A stretch of 64,000 nt of DNA from Bacteroidota bacterium (lineage in GTDB: Bacteria; Bacteroidota; Bacteroidia; Chitinophagales; JADIYW01), in NCBI GenBank assembly GCA_963169645.1, contig CAUJCO010000012.1:1-64000 (forward strand), in the 5' to 3' direction. Shown here in pieces: positions 1 through 7,974 of this stretch (position 1 is the stretch's first letter; each line of letters opens with the position of its first letter). The translations under genes and the position numbers were made by a program. The notes beneath the pieces are model-generated. The model did no database searches. It saw nothing but the letters and a program-made list of their open reading frames with translations, and was not told where the DNA came from.

Positions 1-357
<357 letters not shown>

Positions 358-448
358 CTTTTTAAAATTTGTATAATGATTTCCCAATATGTTATAATTT
401 ACTGACAATAAAGTCATAAAAATTTATAGTCATTTTGACTAAAGATTT

Positions 449-557
449 AATGGCGATTATAGCGTAGGTGTTCACCTCTTCCCATCCCGAACAGAGAAGT
501 TAAGCCCTACAGCGCCGATGGTACTAGGTTAAACCTGGGAGAGTAGGTCGTCGCCAA
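449..557 (+). rRNA. rrf: 5S ribosomal RNA
   Basis: A sequence of about 109 nt with the typical 5S core 'CCCATCCCGAACAGAGAAGTTAAG' region near 481-503 (only its position is given in full) and 'GATGGTACT' downstream. The ends TGGCGATTATAGCG and GTCGTCGCCA pair as helix I. It lies about 90 nt after the 23S gene and is followed directly by a terminator. Ends are estimated to within a few bases. Confidence 0.95.
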
Positions 558-564
558 CCCATAC

Positions 565-594
565 AAACCGCAACAGAAATGTTGCGGTTTTTTT
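565..594 (+). terminator. Rho-independent terminator of the rRNA operon
   Basis: A 10-bp perfect stem AAACCGCAAC / GTTGCGGTTT (565-574 and 581-590) with a 6-nt loop, running into a T tract. It sits 8 nt after the 5S gene and closes the rRNA operon. Confidence 0.93.
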
Positions 595-735
595 ATTTCA
601 TTTAAATTACTTTTTAAATGTAATTATATACCAAACCCTCCTTTTTTTGTAAGCAGAGTCCTCTACGTTAGATTCTGCTGGAAAATCACCTTTTACCATT
701 AGGTTTTTAAAAGTATCTTTTTCTAATTTTATCGC

Positions 736-1491
736 ATGTTTTTATTTATCTCATTGCAGCAATTTTTATATATCTGGATTGCCTTAGCCATCGTTTTATT
801 TCCATTGCAATTGTTTGTTTCTGCTCCGTACGGTAGACATACCAAAACAACTTGGGGGCCGATGCTCTCCAATCAGCTGGGATGGATCATTATGGAAGCG
901 TGGGCATTGGTGACGTTTGTCATAGTGTATCTGCTGTTTTTCAATACGAATCAGTATGCGTTGTTCTTCGGCGCGTTGTATATTATACATTACATCAACC
1001 GCAGTTTTATTTTTCCACTTAGAACAAAAACAAAAGGTAAGCAAATGCCATTGCTCATAGCCTCGTTTGCTTTGATTTTTAATTCGATTAATGCAGCTTG
1101 CTTAGCATTTTTTTTGTCTGAAGTGAGTAATTATCCGGTTGGATATATTTTTAAATGGAATTTTTTGCTTGGATTTTTCTTATTTTTTGCCGGTGCTTTC
1201 ATCAATATTAAATCAGATTCGATTTTGATTAACCTAAGAAAACCGGGAGAAACAGATTATAAAATTCCTCAAGGTTTTCTGTTTCGATATATTTCGTGTC
1301 CCAATCATTTTGGCGAAATAGTAGAATGGTTCGGATTTATGTTGATGGTTTGGAATTTAGCCGGCGTTGCATTTTTAGTTTGGACAGCAAGCAATTTATT
1401 ACCACGTGCGTTGCATCATCACAAATGGTATCAACAACATTTTCCAAATTATCCAAAGGAAAGAAAAGCAGTTTTACCTTTCAGCTTGTAA
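736..1491 (+). CDS. Steroid 5-alpha-reductase-family membrane protein
   Basis: A 251-residue polytopic membrane protein of the 3-oxo-5-alpha-steroid 4-dehydrogenase (SRD5A) family, which reduces an enone double bond with NADPH. Family marks are seen: SAPYGRH near residues 29-35, an N-x-x-x-R pattern around HYINRSF, PNHFGEIVEWFGF near 190-202, and a C-terminal HKWYQQHFPNYPKERKAVLPF in which the basic residues match the family's NADPH-binding tail. There are about six hydrophobic segments. The length fits the family (about 250-260). In bacteria without sterols the substrate is unknown. It stands alone between the rRNA operon and a leftward block. The ATG at 736 gives the full conserved N-terminus. 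Confidence 0.85.
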   Translation: MFLFISLQQFLYIWIALAIVLFPLQLFVSAPYGRHTKTTWGPMLSNQLGWIIMEAWALVTFVIVYLLFFNTNQYALFFGALYIIHYINRSFIFPLRTKTKGKQMPLLIASFALIFNSINAACLAFFLSEVSNYPVGYIFKWNFLLGFFLFFAGAFINIKSDSILINLRKPGETDYKIPQGFLFRYISCPNHFGEIVEWFGFMLMVWNLAGVAFLVWTASNLLPRALHHHKWYQQHFPNYPKERKAVLPFSL

Positions 1492-1566
1492 AATATAAAT
1501 TTGGAATCTTATTATGAATAAATGGCTTGTGTAATATAACAACACTAATCGTATTCAATCTTATCG

Positions 1567-1962
1567 TCAATTTTTTTCTTCTATCACAAAACTGGAAGGA
1601 AAATACGGTTTGATTTGTTTCATGAATTTGAATGCTTCGTCTTTACTTTCAAAATCACCTACCCGTAATTTAAAATTAGGGGATGCATATTTTATATATG
1701 TAGTGATTCCGGGATAGCGTGCTGAAAATTGTGCTTTTGCATCAAATATATCATCTCTGGAAGCTGCTTGTGCTACTTGTACTCTTATGTTTTTTTTATT
1801 TGGATCTACTGCTTTGCGGGAATATATTTTTTGTAAGATATCTACTCTTGGGTCTTTAAAAAACAAGATATTATTCTTTAAATCCGTGTCTGTTGAGTCG
1901 TTTGCAGCAATACACGGAATGAAAAGAATAAGCAATAATCCGAATGATAAAATATATTTCAT
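1567..1962 (-). CDS. Secreted SPOR-domain-like protein
   Basis: A 131-residue protein with a signal peptide (MKYILSFGLLLILFIPCIAA, probable cleavage after the Ala pair) and, from about residue 55 to the end, a SPOR-like repeat: IRVQVAQAASRDDIFDAKAQ, then FKLRVGDFESKDEAFKFMKQ. This pattern (strand, helix, 'R-V-G-x-F', helix) is typical of SPOR domains, which bind denuded glycan strands of peptidoglycan. In this family the residues contacting glycan vary, so binding is inferred. It follows secA by 63 nt on the same strand and may be its last operon member. The N-terminal linker has no known domain. Confidence 0.7.
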   Translation of the reverse strand: MKYILSFGLLLILFIPCIAANDSTDTDLKNNILFFKDPRVDILQKIYSRKAVDPNKKNIRVQVAQAASRDDIFDAKAQFSARYPGITTYIKYASPNFKLRVGDFESKDEAFKFMKQIKPYFPSSFVIEEKN

Positions 1963-2025
1963 CTACCTTCTTTTATTTTAATAAACGCCACAGATAAACA
2001 GTATGTGTTTTTACTATAGCAAGCA

Positions 2026-5000
2026 TTATGCCATTTCTTTTCCGTGGCAATGTTTAAATTTCTTTCCGCTTCCGCAAGGGCATGCATCGTTTCTTCCTAC
2101 TTTTACTTCTGCTCTAACCGGTTGTTGTTTTTCTCTGGTTTCACCGGTTTCTGCACCTTCGTATTCATTACCCATTGCTTCGTCTCCACGAGATTCTTTT
2201 GTTTTTTCTATTACTCGTTTCGCTTGTCTGTGTTGTTGGATGAGATTCGCATCTTGCACCGGCAAACTACCTTTCATCAAGAACGTTGTTACATCTTTAT
2301 TTATAGATGACAACATTTGATTAAAGAGTTCGTATGCTTCGAATTTGAAAATCAACAGTGGATCTTTTTGTTCGTGTACTGCCATTTGAACAGAATGCTT
2401 TAACTCATCCATTTGCCGCAAATGGTCTTTCCAGTGATGGTCAATAAACGATAGAATGATATTTTGTTCAAATACTTTTATTAGTTCTTTTCCGTTGCTG
2501 TGGTACGCTTTTTCTAAGTTAACAACGATTTGAATATTTCTGCTTCCATCAGTAAAAGGAATGACGATATTTTGGAATTGGCTTCCTTGTTGCTCGTACA
2601 CGTTTTTGATAATTGGGAATGCTTCTTTTACAATGGCTTCAGATTTTCGTTGGTATTTTTCAAATACTTCGTGATATAGAGTATAAGAAAGATCTTCTGC
2701 TTTTTTTGTTTTTAAATCGTTTTCACTGATTGCCGTATCGACTGAAAGGAAACGAATGGCATCTAATTTAAATGCTTCAATATCTTGTGCAATTTTCCCA
2801 TCTCTACAAACTTCTTCGCTTAAATCATAAAACATATTTATCAAATCGAAGGTAATACGTTCACCAATCAGTGCGTGTTGTCTTCGTTTGTAAATTACTT
2901 CGCGTTGCGCATTCATTACATCATCGTATTCCAATAAACGTTTACGTGTACCGAAGTGATTTTCTTCTACTTTTTTCTGTGCTCGTTCGATGGATTTGGT
3001 AACCATAGAATGTTGGATGACATCACCATCTTTATAGCCCATTTTATCCATAAATCCTGCGATACGTTCAGAGCCAAACAAACGCATGAGGTTGTCTTCC
3101 AAAGACGAATAAAATTGAGATGAACCGGTATCACCTTGACGTCCGGCACGTCCGCGCAACTGTCTGTCCACTCGACGCGAATCGTGTCTTTCTGAACCAA
3201 TGATTGCTAAACCTCCAATATCTTTAATGCCTTGTCCTAATTTAATGTCGGTACCACGACCTGCCATATTGGTAGCAATGGTTACTTGTCCGCTTAATCC
3301 GGCTTGTGCTACAATTTCAGCTTCGCGTTGATGCTGTTTCGCATTTAATACATTGTGTTCTATTTTTCGCATACTGAGCATTCTGCTCAATAATTCGGAA
3401 ACTTCCACATTGGTAGTACCTACTAAAACCGGTCTGCCTTCTTCTTTTAATTTTATGATTTCTTCGATGATGGCATTGTATTTTTCTCGCTTTGTTTTAT
3501 AAATTAGGTCTTCTTTGTCGTCGCGTTTAGTTGGTTTGTTGGTTGGTATTACGACTGTATCTAATTTGTATATTTCCCAAAATTCAGCTGCTTCTGTTTC
3601 TGCAGTACCGGTCATACCACACAATTTGTGGTACATACGGAAAAAGTTTTGCAAGGTAACAGTTGCAAATGTTTGTGTGGCAGCTTCTATTTTTACATTT
3701 TCTTTGGCTTCTATTGCTTGATGCAAACCATCACTGTAGCGACGACCTTCCATGATACGTCCGGTTTGTTCATCAACGATTTTTATTTTACCATCAATAA
3801 TAACGTATTCTATATCTTTATCAAATAAACAATAAGCTTTTAAAAGTTGGTTTACGGTGTGTAAACGCTCTGATTTGATATTGAAATCTTGAAGAACTGC
3901 ATCTTTCGCTTTTAATTTTTCTTCGTGCGAGATGGGTTGATTTTCTATATCTGCAATTAAACCACCAACATCCGGCATCACAAAGAAATCTTTTTCTTCA
4001 CCGCTGGATGTAATTAAATCGATACCTTTTTCCGTTAAATCTATTTGGTTGTTTTTTTCATCGATGACAAAATATAATTCGGCATCACATTTTGGCATTT
4101 CTTTTTGTTGATCTTGCAAATAATAATTTTCTGTTTTCATTAATATTTGCTTGTTGCCCGGCTCACTTAAGAATTTTATTAATGCTGTATTTTTAGGCAA
4201 ACCACGGTGTGCACGCAACAACGCCAAACCACCTTCTCCTTCGCGATGTCCGGTATTACCTTCGTTAATCAGCTTTTTAGCATCTATTAAAAATTGCTGT
4301 GTTACTTTTCGTTGGATGGCTACTAATTTCTCGATGCGTGGTTTAAGTTCTTGGAACATTTGTTCTTCTCCTTTTGGCACCGGACCGGAGATAATTAAAG
4401 GTGTACGAGCATCGTCAATTAAAACGGAATCGACCTCATCCACCATCGCAAAATGTAGTTTGCGCTGTACTTGTTCATCGGCGGAACGCACCATGTTATC
4501 CCGTAGATAATCGAAACCAAATTCGTTGTTTGTCCCGTAAGTTATATCTGCTAAATAGGCTTTTTTACGCTCTTCGGTGTGTGGTTCGTGTTTATCGATG
4601 CAATCAACCGTTAATCCTAAGAAATTGAATAACATGCCGTTCCATTCCGAGTCACGACGTGCTAAGTAATCATTCACCGTTACAATATGCACACCGCAAC
4701 TTGCTAATGCATTTAAATAAGCCGGTAAGGTAGAAACGAGTGTTTTTCCTTCACCAGTAGCCATCTCAGAAATTTTTCCTTGATGTAATACGATACCACC
4801 AATTAACTGTACATCATAGTGTACCATATTCCAAACGATATCGCCGCCGGCAGCTTGCCATTTGTTTGGATATACTGCATCTTCGCCATCAATTTTAATG
4901 AATGGATTTTTTACAGCCAATTCTCTATCTAAGACAGTGGCTTTTACACGAATCAATTCGTTGGTAGAAAATCTGCGTGCGGCTTCTTTTACGACGGCAA

Positions 5001-5343
5001 AAGCTTCGGGTAAAATTTCATTTAGAATTTCTTCTATGGCTTCGTCTCTTTCTTTTTTGAGTTTATCTACTTGTGTAAAAATGACTTCTTTTTCTTCTAA
5101 TTCTAATTCTTCGGTTTCGGCTTTAGTAGAAAGTTCTTTTATTTGTGCGTCGATTTCAGAAATATATTCTTGAATTCTAAATTTAAAATCTTGTGTTTTT
5201 TGGCGTAATTCATCGTGCGAAAAATTCTGATACGATGCAAAATGTTCATTAATTGCCGTTACAATAGGTTCTATAGATTTTATATCGCGATTGGATTTAC
5301 TACCGAAAATTTTGGAAAGTCCTTTTTGAATAATATTTAGCAT
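2026..5343 (-). CDS. secA: Preprotein translocase ATPase SecA
   Basis: SecA drives Sec-dependent export by coupling ATP hydrolysis to movement of preproteins through SecYEG. The 1105-residue protein shows the Walker A region MATGEGKTLVSTLPAYLNAL near residue 195, the DEVDSVLIDDARTPLIISG Walker B region, helicase motifs such as TNMAGRGTDIKLG and RQLRGRAGRQGD, and a C-terminal zinc-binding SEC-C motif CPCGSGKKFKHCHG. It is about 200 residues longer than E. coli SecA. The extra sequence includes a segment after the Walker B region (around GNTGHREGEGGLALLRAHRG) that is usual in Bacteroidota. The gene is the large member of a leftward block and is followed by a SPOR gene. Confidence 0.98.
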   Translation of the reverse strand: MLNIIQKGLSKIFGSKSNRDIKSIEPIVTAINEHFASYQNFSHDELRQKTQDFKFRIQEYISEIDAQIKELSTKAETEELELEEKEVIFTQVDKLKKERDEAIEEILNEILPEAFAVVKEAARRFSTNELIRVKATVLDRELAVKNPFIKIDGEDAVYPNKWQAAGGDIVWNMVHYDVQLIGGIVLHQGKISEMATGEGKTLVSTLPAYLNALASCGVHIVTVNDYLARRDSEWNGMLFNFLGLTVDCIDKHEPHTEERKKAYLADITYGTNNEFGFDYLRDNMVRSADEQVQRKLHFAMVDEVDSVLIDDARTPLIISGPVPKGEEQMFQELKPRIEKLVAIQRKVTQQFLIDAKKLINEGNTGHREGEGGLALLRAHRGLPKNTALIKFLSEPGNKQILMKTENYYLQDQQKEMPKCDAELYFVIDEKNNQIDLTEKGIDLITSSGEEKDFFVMPDVGGLIADIENQPISHEEKLKAKDAVLQDFNIKSERLHTVNQLLKAYCLFDKDIEYVIIDGKIKIVDEQTGRIMEGRRYSDGLHQAIEAKENVKIEAATQTFATVTLQNFFRMYHKLCGMTGTAETEAAEFWEIYKLDTVVIPTNKPTKRDDKEDLIYKTKREKYNAIIEEIIKLKEEGRPVLVGTTNVEVSELLSRMLSMRKIEHNVLNAKQHQREAEIVAQAGLSGQVTIATNMAGRGTDIKLGQGIKDIGGLAIIGSERHDSRRVDRQLRGRAGRQGDTGSSQFYSSLEDNLMRLFGSERIAGFMDKMGYKDGDVIQHSMVTKSIERAQKKVEENHFGTRKRLLEYDDVMNAQREVIYKRRQHALIGERITFDLINMFYDLSEEVCRDGKIAQDIEAFKLDAIRFLSVDTAISENDLKTKKAEDLSYTLYHEVFEKYQRKSEAIVKEAFPIIKNVYEQQGSQFQNIVIPFTDGSRNIQIVVNLEKAYHSNGKELIKVFEQNIILSFIDHHWKDHLRQMDELKHSVQMAVHEQKDPLLIFKFEAYELFNQMLSSINKDVTTFLMKGSLPVQDANLIQQHRQAKRVIEKTKESRGDEAMGNEYEGAETGETREKQQPVRAEVKVGRNDACPCGSGKKFKHCHGKEMA

Positions 5344-5465
5344 GTTCGTTTATTGAAGATAGGTTGCAAAGTTAATATTTTACGTTTATAATGACGTTAA
5401 TAAATGTAATTAGTCAAATATCGTGCAAAATATTATTTGGACAAAATGACAGATTTTATCAAAAA

Positions 5466-6011
5466 TTAAAATCCGTATTGAATAGGTAAAGTGATATAAC
5501 AATTTACATTTTTACCATGTTGTGTTGCCGGTGTCCATTTCGGCATATTTTCTATGATGAGTAGCGTTTGTAAGTCAAACGAAGGATTATCTGTTTTTAT
5601 AATTTTTGGATTTTTTGCATCACCAAACGTATTGACATAAAATTTCACTACGACGTTGGCTTTTTTATCAATCAAGGTGTCGGCAATAAAAGTGGTTGCA
5701 GTTTTTAGGTATTCAGTTAAACCGGCCTGTCCACCTTCAAATTGAGTCATTTTCTCAGCTTTATCGAGTATAACACTTTCGTCATCGATGCTAACGGTAT
5801 CTTCGTCGATGTCTTCAAATGTTTGGTATAAAAATGGTCGATTAATAGAGTCTAATCTTCGTTCTCCTTTTAACATGGAATCTACATTTCCTCCATATTT
5901 TGAATACAAAATATCATCCTTAGGAGATTTGACATTTTTGGGTGGTTTAAAACCAAACAATATAACAGCAATGCCTATTATTCCGATTAATTGTGTGTAC
6001 TTTGATTTCAT
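5466..6011 (-). CDS. TonB C-terminal-domain-like protein
   Basis: A 181-residue protein with one N-terminal hydrophobic segment (LIGIIGIAVILFGF, residues about 8-21), a polar linker, and a C-terminal domain that resembles TonB: EYLKTATTFIADTL, VVVKFYVNTFGDAKNPKIIK, LLIIENMPKWTPATQHGKNV and YITLPIQYGF at the end. The 'MPKWTPA..GK.V....LPI.F' pattern is the hallmark of TonB_C proteins in Bacteroidota. It lacks the long proline-rich spacer of true TonB, so it may be a signalling or envelope protein and not an energy transducer for receptors. It lies 38 nt after an AtpI-like gene and 122 nt before secA on the same strand. Confidence 0.75.
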   Translation of the reverse strand: MKSKYTQLIGIIGIAVILFGFKPPKNVKSPKDDILYSKYGGNVDSMLKGERRLDSINRPFLYQTFEDIDEDTVSIDDESVILDKAEKMTQFEGGQAGLTEYLKTATTFIADTLIDKKANVVVKFYVNTFGDAKNPKIIKTDNPSFDLQTLLIIENMPKWTPATQHGKNVNCYITLPIQYGF

Positions 6012-6049
6012 GTATTCTACTAACTAAATTAAGCAGAAATCTACATTTG

Positions 6050-6403
6050 TCAAATTATTTTTTTGTTCGATTGATTGAGTTGAAAGGCATTCCAATAACT
6101 AATAAATGAATAAACCATATAACTAAGAAAGAAATAATAGTAATCTGTGTTGATTTTTGATTTTGTATAAATAAAATACGACACGACTACAACTGCTGAA
6201 AGCACAAATTTTACAATAATAGCGGCTAAATTTCCGACTACATTGTTCGTTTTATAATATCGACTCATGGAATAAAAAATAAATGCCACCAATGCCATTC
6301 CAATAGTCATCCAACGGAAGGCAAACTGATGATTTTGCGGCAGTACAAAACTAACAAGAATGAAAATGGACGTAACCAAAATGAGACTGTATAGCCATTT
6401 CAT
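6050..6403 (-). CDS. Small four-helix membrane protein, AtpI-like position
   Basis: A 117-residue integral membrane protein with four predicted hydrophobic segments (about residues 4-22, 29-46, 58-80, 86-108). It has no recognisable catalytic motif. In many Bacteroidota an AtpZ gene is followed by a similar small membrane protein of the AtpI type and then by atpB, and here the gene begins 1 nt after the AtpZ stop. AtpI helps assemble the c-ring of F-type ATP synthase. The assignment rests on size, topology and position only; ATP synthase genes themselves do not follow. Confidence 0.45.
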   Translation of the reverse strand: MKWLYSLILVTSIFILVSFVLPQNHQFAFRWMTIGMALVAFIFYSMSRYYKTNNVVGNLAAIIVKFVLSAVVVVSYFIYTKSKINTDYYYFFLSYMVYSFISYWNAFQLNQSNKKII

Positions 6404-6404
6404 A

Positions 6405-6605
6405 TTATTTGAATTTGTTTATTTGCTTAAAAATTAGATAGAACGATATGCATAAACCGAATAGTAAAAATACGAGCGTGAAAAGTGGTGAAAGTTGCCA
6501 TTTTTTATCTATTAGAATGCCTAACCATGTAAACACACCAATGATGGCAAACATTTCGAGTGCCATTCCGGAATAAATGAGCCATTTGTTCATTGGGTTA
6601 TCCAA
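6405..6605 (-). CDS. AtpZ/AtpI-family protein
   Basis: A 66-residue protein with two membrane helices and the family pattern: a first helix with GMALEMFAIIGVFTWLGILIDKKW and a second helix LFTLVFLLFGLCISFYLIFK (given by position: first helix about residues 13-32). The 'G-x-x-x-D-x-x' turn (LGILIDKKW) is typical of AtpZ, a small membrane partner of F1Fo ATP synthase linked with Mg/Ca transport and c-ring assembly. Its start overlaps the 3' end of the bactofilin gene by 8 bp, so the two are probably translationally coupled. The next gene starts 1 nt after its stop. Confidence 0.75.
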   Translation of the reverse strand: MDNPMNKWLIYSGMALEMFAIIGVFTWLGILIDKKWQLSPLFTLVFLLFGLCISFYLIFKQINKFK

Positions 6606-7029
6606 GTTGATGTACCTTATTCGATGCTTCTTGTACGTTTAATACCGGTTTTTGTGTTGCTTGTTGTTGTGCCGGTTTTGTTGTGCTAACTAACGAACCG
6701 CTGATGTTTGCACCTTCTTCTACTATTAATTTTTTATAAGTAACATCCCCTTCAAATTGAGCATTTGCTCTGAAAAATAATGTTTCTGCTACATCAATAG
6801 TTCCTTTTAGTTTTCCTTCAATCGTTAAGTCGTTGCATTTGATATTTCCAAGAACAATGGCGGAACTTCCAATCACTACTCTTGAAGTAGATGTAATATT
6901 TCCGGTAATTTTTCCGTCGATACGAATATCGGTAGCAGCTTGGATATCTCCGTTGATGATGGTGCCTTCGTTTATTTTATTGGCAACCATTGTTTCTATA
7001 TTGCTTTTAGCGGCTAGTTTTGCGAACAT
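6598..7029 (-). CDS. Bactofilin
   Basis: A 143-residue bactofilin, a cytoskeletal protein that polymerises without nucleotides and often recruits cell-wall enzymes. The central region (about residues 20-110) shows the parallel beta-helix repeats: GTIINGDIQAATDIRIDGKI, TGNITSTSRVVIGSSAIVLG, NIKCNDLTIEGKLKGTIDVA, and ANAQFEGDVTYKKLIVEEGA. The termini are low in structure and the C-terminus is rich in Gln/Thr/Lys. It lies 6 nt after a LytM-type gene, an arrangement known from several phyla, and overlaps the following AtpZ gene. Confidence 0.93.
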   Translation of the reverse strand: MFAKLAAKSNIETMVANKINEGTIINGDIQAATDIRIDGKITGNITSTSRVVIGSSAIVLGNIKCNDLTIEGKLKGTIDVAETLFFRANAQFEGDVTYKKLIVEEGANISGSLVSTTKPAQQQATQKPVLNVQEASNKVHQLG

Positions 7030-7035
7030 ACTTTT

Positions 7036-7893
7036 TTATTTTATAAATTTAGCAGCATTGATAGCTTGGCCACGATACCAAAGTTCTAATGTTGTAGCGT
7101 AGTTATTATTAGTTGATTTTCCGGCTAAGGCTATTGTTTCTCCTTCTTCAACAAAGTTACCGATTTTTTTTAATACTTGAGTGTTATTCTTTAATATATA
7201 AACCAACTGATTTTCAGCTTGTATAGCAATAAACGCTTGATTTGGATGTTCGTTGTCAACCAATATGACATTACCGGAAAGAATGGCTTTCACCTCTTTG
7301 GTAGTTGTTGATTGTATTACAATAAATGGATTAGTTTCACTGAATTTAGTTGTTATGTTTCCGGATAAAGGTGCAATAATTTCTAAGTTTTGTAATACAC
7401 TCGTTTTATGGTCGTACACATTCTCCATTAATTCGGCATTTTTCAATCCTTTTTCTACTTCTTTCACAAACTTAGATAAGTTGGGCGATTTGACACTTAA
7501 AATGCCGGTGTCCACTTTTGTTTTTTTAAGGTTGGATTTAACCGCATCTACCACAATTTTATTGTTTAAAATATTTTGGATATTGGTGATATATTTCTGT
7601 TGAGCATTTACTTTTTCTTCTAATTCTTCCGTGCGCATACTTACCTTTATTACATCTTTTCTGTCTGATGAACCATATCCCGGAATGTATTGTTTAAGCG
7701 GTGTAAATGCAATAAAAATGAAATTTAAAACGGTGAAAATAGCGAGTAGCAAGCCGGCTCCAATGAGTACATTTAAGCGATTTAATTCCCAAACTAACTT
7801 TACATCATAGCTTTTTTCATCTACAATCTGGAAGCGATAAACATTTTTTAGTTTAGCAACCCATTCCTTCCATTTAGATATTTTTAACGACAT
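7036..7893 (-). CDS. LytM/M23-like membrane protein, catalytically dead
   Basis: A 285-residue protein with a cytoplasmic N-terminus, one membrane helix (around LNVLIGAGLLLAIFTVLNFI), a coiled coil, and a C-terminal domain of the M23 (LytM) fold. The domain keeps the fold landmarks VKAILSGNVILVDN, GNFVEEGETIALAGKSTNNN and LELWYRGQAINAAKFIK. However, every zinc or catalytic position is replaced when compared with active relatives of the same architecture: HxxxD becomes N188 and V192, the Lys-His motif becomes K-N236, and HLH becomes A266-T267-T268. It probably binds or positions a partner and does not cut peptidoglycan. An upstream TTG at 7902 is possible, but the ATG at 7893 is preferred. It precedes bactofilin by 6 nt. 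Confidence 0.85.
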   Translation of the reverse strand: MSLKISKWKEWVAKLKNVYRFQIVDEKSYDVKLVWELNRLNVLIGAGLLLAIFTVLNFIFIAFTPLKQYIPGYGSSDRKDVIKVSMRTEELEEKVNAQQKYITNIQNILNNKIVVDAVKSNLKKTKVDTGILSVKSPNLSKFVKEVEKGLKNAELMENVYDHKTSVLQNLEIIAPLSGNITTKFSETNPFIVIQSTTTKEVKAILSGNVILVDNEHPNQAFIAIQAENQLVYILKNNTQVLKKIGNFVEEGETIALAGKSTNNNYATTLELWYRGQAINAAKFIK

Positions 7894-7974
7894 TTGTAGC
7901 AATTAAATAAATTTCACTCTAATAAGTAAAATAAATTTAAGAAATTGCGTTAAAATTAGGCAATTAAAACGAGT

